Below, one piece after another: positions 14,901 to 15,398 of a stretch of DNA of 15,398 nucleotides. Source of the stretch: an uncultured Eubacteriales bacterium (GTDB lineage Bacteria; Bacillota; Clostridia; Christensenellales; Borkfalkiaceae); the NCBI GenBank assembly GCA_905207385.1, contig CAJLLH010000010.1:1-15398 (forward strand), in the 5' to 3' direction. The position numbers and the translations under genes are program-made. Positions within the stretch are counted from its first letter, which is position 1. The number at the start of each line of letters is the position of its first letter. Under the pieces are notes generated by a model. It ran no database searches and was not told the origin of the DNA. It saw only the letters and a program-made list of their open reading frames with translations.

Positions 14901-15398
14901 TCGGCAAGCTCGTCGTAATTTATGTAATCGTCGTTTATGGTAAGCTGTTCGTCGGCATCTTCCGATACTGCGGCGGGAGCAACCTCGTCGTCGAAGGTAA
15001 CTTCCTCTTCCTCAGCGTCGTCCGCGACAAAGATATCGGAAACGGCTTCGGTAACCTTTGCGTAATCAACCGCGCCGCTTTCAATTTTTTCTGCGAGTTT
15101 TTCTTCGCTCTCTTTTATTTGCGCGCCGAACTTTTCTTCCAGCGAAGCAATCATGGAAGAAAGTTTTACGAAAACGTTTTCGCACTGTGCGGCGAGATAA
15201 CCCATCTCGCGCTTGAGCGCAGCGTTTTCCGCAGAAAGCTTTTCGTAAATGGAGCTGCTCTGTTTGCTTAAGTAAGCCGTCTCCTGCATGAGCTTCTGCG
15301 AGGTGGCTTCCATTGCCGCCTCCGCGTTCGGGCGTGCGTCGCCCGCAGCAAGAAGCCTGTCGAGCTTAGCCGCAATCTCTGCCTGGCGCTGAAGGATT
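11996..15398 (-). CDS. Large acidic repeat/coiled-coil protein with conserved C-terminal module (N-terminus outside window)
   Basis: The frame is open through the right edge with no stop, so the ATG at 15313 is probably internal; codons before it (AEIAAKLDRLLAAGDAR) look like the same protein. Numbering from that ATG: a helical start (1-75); about eleven copies of a [DN]YDELAxKLAEKLA-like unit (83-390, for example 132, 156, 212, 287, 378); two copies of a DIIVDDEG-type motif (265-274, 425-433); Glu-rich coiled coils with repeated INRKIDxLTAKLxELL and LKGEVAELT blocks (about 450-795); an Ala-rich segment (793-810) too weak to call a membrane helix; a Pro/Glu/Val-rich linker with a duplicated block; and a compact C-terminal domain (about 945-1105) with KYNRSFIARIIQ, RGKTLCLYLNLDP and MVKIKSPLGVKKAI. 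From memory, this last module recurs at the end of low-complexity Clostridia proteins of unknown role. No signal peptide can be judged. A scaffold role is a guess. Confidence 0.85.
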   Translation of the reverse strand, partial: ILQRQAEIAAKLDRLLAAGDARPNAEAAMEATSQKLMQETAYLSKQSSSIYEKLSAENAALKREMGYLAAQCENVFVKLSSMIASLEEKFGAQIKESEEKLAEKIESGAVDYAKVTEAVSDIFVADDAEEEEVTFDDEVAPAAVSEDADEQLTINDDYINYDELADRLAEKLAEKGLAANAEIDYDELARKVADCIPPQEVISPDYVASKVAEQIVVPQVVVGENGEAHPIEVHATAEVDYEELAERLAEKLAPAPAEENADVVAASAETEVADTDALADEIARKVAALSPNDFDIIVDDEGCRSLAEAVVDNLDYDRIIEKLAEKSAAGEAAVADATVEESEGVNSDEIAQLVSEKLAANGMNEETIADKTAAAISNYLPEIDADDIADKVASAVLASIPATEVDYDAIVNGVCEKLGQNSVVAESAESAESVETVAAAETVPATETEEDDYDIVIDDEGLQKITESISWKVTASTNAMLEGMDEKLAAMKRELEGMRAVLDEVQAEEEADEETEEVVAQEATEQSADEVAEVAEETAPAATAEEISEINRKIDGLTAKLEELLTPDEEFEEEEAENVEGEVEEGEDELKSELENIKAAIEELKADTSVEELKGKVDGLSDKLDELLAPEETTEEASSEEAAPAVSAEEIGEINRKIDELTAKLDELLAPDEELEEQGAEEVEEGEDEVKAELENIKATLEEIKHDPAIQDLKGEVAELTSRIDELFAPEEIEEGEELEGEDTVQAEFDAIKQSLEEIKHDPAVQDLKGEVAELTARIDELVARAAEEEEVQPAEEPADLSEIKDEIADINRQLDQIKAMIAGGAVIAAAAAAAPAKEEEEETAEEVEAPAEEPAEEPVEEVVEEVVEEQPAEAEESAEAEEVTEEAAAEEPVEEPVEEVVEEVVEEQPAEAEEAEEEEPLVTVSDIVDESEVSDEPVDEVIENIFDDVDEQTVEGEAEPDGIPGISNGGVDFANMMKYNRSFIARIIQSSDDVKRYYGQIKNAMLAYRKVNSSVAWGAERFNKGRETIAKLKIRGKTLCLYLNLDPNDYKTSVYHQVDVSDNKSMHGTPMMVKIKSPLGVKKAIRLIDDMLAKRNGEKRAIQERDYAAMYPYETMEELIEDGLVKDVSRNK
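12650..12845 (-). repeat. Near-identical direct repeats within the acidic-protein gene
   Basis: Two blocks of about 65 bases, at about 12655-12730 and 12770-12845, differ at only a few positions. Both encode EPVEEVVEEVVEEQPAEAEE. Other in-gene pairs are at about 13045-13125 and 13210-13290 (LKGEVAELT block), and about 13375-13450 and 13690-13765 (INRKID block). They are in frame, so recombination would change protein length without breaking it. Confidence 0.75.

Overview
The window looks chromosomal and comes from a Gram-positive anaerobe of the Clostridia. A Christensenellales-like lineage would fit, but that is an inference from gene content and style, not a computed placement. Pointers to Clostridia are a type III glutamine synthetase, an RNase J, a U32 peptidase-family protein beside a YrrM-type methyltransferase, a YwaF-type membrane protein, strong AGGAGG-type ribosome binding sites and a near-consensus SigA promoter. 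I see no phage, plasmid, insertion-sequence, CRISPR, tRNA or rRNA signal. Every supported gene lies on the minus strand, so transcription runs from high to low coordinates.

Layout in the direction of transcription. (1) 15398-11996: a very long acidic repeat and coiled-coil protein, cut by the right edge, closed by a strong intrinsic terminator. (2) 11995-11186: about 800 bases with no convincing gene, holding degenerate repeats, a broken hydrophobic reading frame and the leader of the next gene. (3) 11185-8879: RNase J with a roughly 220-residue charged N-terminal extension and a TTG start. (4) 8755-5255: trmR-like methyltransferase, trhP-like U32 protein, a small ASCH-domain protein and aroA. 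The last three are tightly packed (a 4-base overlap, then a 3-base gap) and end in a hairpin terminator just past the aroA stop. (5) 4990-4058: a YwaF-like membrane protein with its own promoter. (6) 3728-2385: DNA polymerase IV. (7) 2117-36: glutamine synthetase type III behind a perfect TTGACA-N17-TATAAT promoter.

The most interesting unit is block 4. In Bacillus subtilis and Escherichia coli, TrhP-type U32 proteins hydroxylate the wobble uridine of several tRNAs and need prephenate, a product of the chorismate branch. TrmR (YrrM) then methylates that hydroxyl to give 5-methoxyuridine. Here both enzymes sit beside a PUA-like ASCH protein carrying a four-cysteine pattern, and beside aroA, whose product lies on the route to prephenate. 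This suggests a compact tRNA wobble-modification operon that carries part of its own cofactor supply. The gene identities rest on protein motifs. The coupling to aroA and the ASCH protein is inference.

Intergenic regions hold several strong palindromes (3915-3944, 5126-5147, 5149-5186, 8037-8071, 8809-8851). Most do not look like terminators and may be a dispersed repeat family.
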